In this document: piece by piece, positions 22,478-25,723 of the stretch | Position numbering within the stretch: the first letter of the stretch is position 1 | How the letters are laid out: the number at the start of each line of letters is the position of its first letter | Assembly: GCA_045604285.1 (NCBI GenBank) | Contig: JAZUNS010000177.1 | Span: 1 to 25,723, forward strand | DNA: 25,723 nucleotides | Direction of reading: 5' to 3' | Source of the DNA: SIG636 sp045604285 | GTDB taxonomy: Bacteria; Bacillota; Clostridia; Oscillospirales; CAG-382 | Notes under the pieces: generated by a model | What the model saw: only the letters and a program-made list of their open reading frames with translations | What the model was told of the DNA's origin: nothing | Database searches by the model: none | Position numbers and translations under genes: made by a program

Positions 22478-25400
22478 TTACTTATAGTTAACGTTCTGCT
22501 CCAATGCCTTTATATCCAATTTGATATAATCGGATACACCTTTTTCTTTCATTGTAATACCGTAAATAACGTCTGCATTTTCCATCGTGCCCCTACGATG
22601 GGTAATCATAATGAATTGTGTAGCTTCACTATGATTCTTAATGTAAGTTGCAAGTCGAGATACGTTTACCTCATCCAAAGCTGATTCAATCTCGTCAAAA
22701 ATACAGAACGGCGCCGGATTGGTTCTTTGCAAAGCCAAATACAACGCAACTGCCGCAAAGCTCTGCTCGCCACCGGAAAGCAAGTTTATATTTTTAACGC
22801 TCTTTCCGGGCGGGCGGATAACGATATCAATGCCGCAAGTCAAGGGATTGTTTTCATCCTCCAAAATACACTTAGCCGTACCGCCGCCGAAAAGCTCAGC
22901 AAACACTTCTCCAAAAGCCGTGTTAATCTGCTCAAAGGTTTGGCGAAAAGCACTTCTCATATTCGTCTCAAGCTTCTCAATAGCGTTATCCAGACTTCTC
23001 CTGGTTTTGTTAAGGTCATCTATTTGAGCGGTATAAAAATCATAACGCTCTTTTGTCTCCTTATACTCTTCAACGGCATTTACGTTTATGCTGCCCATTG
23101 CTTTGATTTGACTTTTCAGAGAATTAAGCCTTGAAGGTGCCTTTTTCATATTCTCTTCCGGCAGTCTAAACTGTACGGCTGAAGAATAAGTAAGCTCGTA
23201 TTCATCCCAAAGCTTGCTTGAAACTTCCTCGTACTCACCGGTAAGTAAGCTGCGCCTTGATTCAAGAGTTGTGTGATAACGAAAAGCTTCTTCTTTTTCG
23301 CTTTGCGCTTCTTTTAACTTTAAACGCAATTCGTTCGCCTTCTTTTCGTTATCTTCTCTGCCGGCAATAAGGTTTTCTATAACCTTTAACAGACCGTTTT
23401 TTTCTTCGTTATAGCTCTTTTCTTCTTCCTCGATAAGCAAAATATCACTTTTGCTTTTACTTATTTGCTCTTCGGCTCTTTCTTTAGAAAGCTCACATTC
23501 TCGAATTCTGACAGAAATGTTTTTGCGTCTGTCCATAATTGAGTTAAGCTTCTCTTTTAACCTCAAAAGAGCATTGTCTTTTTCTATAACCAAAAGGCGC
23601 ATTTTGTTAAGGTTTTCGCTGTAGATATTAGCTTCCTTTTCAGCATTTTCTGCTTCTCTGACCGCAAGTGCAAGACGTTCGGAAAGATTGCGTGCTTCTT
23701 CTTCGGCCACAGATAGCTCAGTCTGCTTTGTTTCAGCTTCAGCCGTTAAAAGTAATAATTCCTTTGTAATACCGTCGCTGCTGTCGGTAAAATGCTTGTA
23801 GCGCCTTTTTTCTTCTTCAAGGCGCATACTTTCAACGCTTACCGAATTAGAAAAGCTGTCACGCTTGCTCTTTGCAACTGTTACACGCACCGATGCGCTC
23901 TCTGCTGCAGACAAAAGGTCATCTTTTTTGTCCTGAACGCTCTCTTGAAGTTCAAGCGCTTTTTTATACTCTGCTTCCTTTTTTGCAATAATGTTACCTA
24001 AACGCTCAATGTCTATGCTACGCGTTAAAATGCCCACACGCTTTGCTGAAGAGCCGCCGGTAAAACTACCGCCTTGATGTATAACTTGACCGTCAAGTGT
24101 AACTATCCTAAGTCTGTACCCACAAGCCTTTGCTATAATCGCTGCACTGTCAATATCGGAGGCAACGATGGTTTCGCCCAACAGCTTTGTAAAAATATCT
24201 TTAAATCTAACGTCATACTTACAAAGGTCGCAACCTATACCAATATAACCATGCAAATCTTTAAGATTGGTTACGTCAGCTTTAGGTCCCCTAACCGTGC
24301 TTATGGGAAGGAAGCTTGCTCTGCCGCCGCCGGTTTCTTTTAGGTATCTGATGCAAGCCTTTGCATCCTCTTCATCGTCAACGATTATGTATTGCACAGC
24401 CGTAGCCAAGGCAGTTTCCAAAGCCACCACGTATTTCTCATCGGTATTTAAAACCGAAGAAACCGTACCGTGCAAAACGGCATTTTTGTTTTTACAAAGT
24501 ATTTTACCCTCTTTAGCTGCGCCGATAACGTTCTTAACACTGTCAGAATAGCCTTCCAACAGCGCTTCCATTCTCATTAAGTTCTCTCTTTGTTGCTTTA
24601 AAGATGCGATATTAAGAGCCAACTCGTTATTTGCTTCTTTTATCTTGACAAGCTCTTTATCCTCTTCCTCGACCTTGGCCATTGCCGCCTTATAGGTCTC
24701 TTCAGCTTCAGATAACACAGCTTTTGCCGAAGCCAGCTCTGTCTTTAGTCTTTCAAAATTTTGAGCAATATCTGCTATTCTGGCTTCAAAGCCGCTAATC
24801 TCCTCAGCGCTCGTTGCTGCGTTCTTCTTGGCATTTTCAAGATTAGCTTTTACGGATGCATAAGCCGTAGATACTTTTGTTCGTTTTTCAAGTGCGCTTG
24901 TATACGCCCTTTGAATATCGTTTCTTGCAATTGTTTTTTCCGTATAGGCGGTTCGCTTTTCGCTATAGCTGCTTTCTGCGTCTGCAAAATTACTCTTGAT
25001 TTCTGCCAAAGCTTTCTCTGCGTTCAAGCAAGCCTCTTCTGCGGCGCCTATACTATCTTCTAATCTTTTCTGTTCAGCAATTGAGTTTTCTTTTTCTGTA
25101 ATACTGTTGGCAATAAGCTTTTCAAAATGTGCAATATCATTGGATTTTAGCGCACGCTTTCCGTCTGCTGCGCTTAACTTTAAGCCTATATCGCTGATCA
25201 GTCTTTCAGTTTCCGAAATTTTTTTGCCAATCTCATTACCTGATAAATACAACTTGTCCGCACCGGATTCTATAGAGCTTATTTTTTCATCAGCAACAGA
25301 AAGAGCCTGAGCAGCGCCTGCAATAAGCTCTTCGCTTCTGTTCAGCTCATCACGCACTTTGTCAATGCGATCTAACCAAAGGCTTATCTCAAGCCCCTTT

Positions 25401-25723
25401 TTTTCTTCACTTAGCGTAAGGAATTTCTTTGCGTTTTCAGCCTCTTTTTCAAGAGGGCCAAGGCGTGAACCAATCTCTCCAACCAAATCCGCTACACGCA
25501 AAAGATTTGCCTCGGTAGCGGCAAGCTTTCGCTCGGCTTCAACCTTCTTATACCTGAACTTGGATATACCGGCAGCTTCTTCAAAAATGCTACGTCTTTC
25601 GTCGCCTTTTTGTGAAAGAACCTCTGCAATTTTACCCTGACCGATGACAGAATATCCCTCTCTGCCTATGCCTGTATCATAAAACGCCTCGTATACATCC
25701 TTAAGTCTTACCTGCTTTTTGTT
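22478..25723 (-). CDS. smc: Chromosome segregation protein SMC (5' end beyond window)
   Basis: 1081 codons are visible; the reading frame is open to the right edge, where the protein reads KKQVRLKDVYEAFYDTGIGR, then GYSVIGQGK and RRSIFEEAAGISKFRYKK, all SMC hallmarks. About 100 N-terminal residues with the Walker A loop are outside. A coiled coil of roughly 330 residues follows, then a hinge (~390-550 of the visible part, with GGGRASFLP and GQVIHQGGSFTGGSS), a second coiled coil, and the C-terminal head with LLSGGEQSFAAVALYLAL (ABC signature) and FCIFDEIESALDEVN (Walker B). SMC with ScpAB loads near oriC and organises and separates daughter chromosomes. It is the first visible gene of the long operon leading into ftsY. 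Confidence 0.98.
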   Translation of the reverse strand, partial: NKKQVRLKDVYEAFYDTGIGREGYSVIGQGKIAEVLSQKGDERRSIFEEAAGISKFRYKKVEAERKLAATEANLLRVADLVGEIGSRLGPLEKEAENAKKFLTLSEEKKGLEISLWLDRIDKVRDELNRSEELIAGAAQALSVADEKISSIESGADKLYLSGNEIGKKISETERLISDIGLKLSAADGKRALKSNDIAHFEKLIANSITEKENSIAEQKRLEDSIGAAEEACLNAEKALAEIKSNFADAESSYSEKRTAYTEKTIARNDIQRAYTSALEKRTKVSTAYASVKANLENAKKNAATSAEEISGFEARIADIAQNFERLKTELASAKAVLSEAEETYKAAMAKVEEEDKELVKIKEANNELALNIASLKQQRENLMRMEALLEGYSDSVKNVIGAAKEGKILCKNKNAVLHGTVSSVLNTDEKYVVALETALATAVQYIIVDDEEDAKACIRYLKETGGGRASFLPISTVRGPKADVTNLKDLHGYIGIGCDLCKYDVRFKDIFTKLLGETIVASDIDSAAIIAKACGYRLRIVTLDGQVIHQGGSFTGGSSAKRVGILTRSIDIERLGNIIAKKEAEYKKALELQESVQDKKDDLLSAAESASVRVTVAKSKRDSFSNSVSVESMRLEEEKRRYKHFTDSSDGITKELLLLTAEAETKQTELSVAEEEARNLSERLALAVREAENAEKEANIYSENLNKMRLLVIEKDNALLRLKEKLNSIMDRRKNISVRIRECELSKERAEEQISKSKSDILLIEEEEKSYNEEKNGLLKVIENLIAGREDNEKKANELRLKLKEAQSEKEEAFRYHTTLESRRSLLTGEYEEVSSKLWDEYELTYSSAVQFRLPEENMKKAPSRLNSLKSQIKAMGSINVNAVEEYKETKERYDFYTAQIDDLNKTRRSLDNAIEKLETNMRSAFRQTFEQINTAFGEVFAELFGGGTAKCILEDENNPLTCGIDIVIRPPGKSVKNINLLSGGEQSFAAVALYLALQRTNPAPFCIFDEIESALDEVNVSRLATYIKNHSEATQFIMITHRRGTMENADVIYGITMKEKGVSDYIKLDIKALEQNVNYK

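Overview
The window looks like a chromosomal segment of an endospore-forming Firmicute of the class Clostridia. The evidence is an alpha/beta-type small acid-soluble spore protein, the spore genes yabP, yabQ and a spoVB-type flippase, c-di-AMP synthesis by CdaA/CdaR, long-form HPF, and a moderately low G+C content judged by eye. The partial 16S fragment is too short for me to name a genus. The ABC motif and Walker B wording of SMC (SGGEQ, DEIESALD) resembles versions I know from gut Clostridia; this is an impression, not a search result.

Layout. Every gene except one reads leftward on the minus strand. From the right edge the likely transcription order is smc (5' end cut off by the window edge), ftsY, rdgB, cdaA, cdaR, an RseC-like gene, recJ, rel, dtd, hemZ, a uridine kinase-like gene, a spoVB/yabM flippase gene and mazG. 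These genes are separated by 0 to about 50 bases or overlap, so they probably form one long operon or a few overlapping ones. Next come hup (with its own near-consensus promoter), rqcP, yabP, yabQ and divIC, closed by a clear hairpin terminator. Then follow a lone fumarase alpha-subunit gene, hpf with its own promoter and terminator, a THUMP-domain rRNA methyltransferase with its own promoter, groES-groEL with promoter and terminator, and corA with a consensus promoter and a structured leader. A bidirectional terminator separates corA from the only rightward gene, the SASP gene. Beyond that lies the strong promoter of a ribosomal RNA operon, whose 16S gene runs off the left edge.

How the genes work together. 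The right half combines chromosome segregation (SMC), membrane protein targeting (FtsY), nucleotide-pool and tRNA quality control (RdgB, MazG, DTD), DNA repair (RecJ) and two second-messenger systems (c-di-AMP from CdaA/CdaR, (p)ppGpp from Rel). The middle is the conserved Firmicute yabM-mazG-rqcP-yabP-yabQ-divIC cluster with hup inserted, linking ribosome rescue, spore coat/cortex assembly and division. The left part holds ribosome hibernation, rRNA modification, chaperonin and magnesium transport.

Novelty. I found no mobile element, CRISPR array, prophage or defence system, and nothing I can call a wholly new system. The points most worth a second look are: the structured corA leader, whose 3' hairpin can hide the ribosome binding site; the CorA pore motif reading GVN instead of GMN; the apparent absence of CIRCE at groESL; the orphan fumarase alpha subunit; competing stem-loops downstream of the SASP gene; and promoter-like boxes directly at the 16S 5' end.
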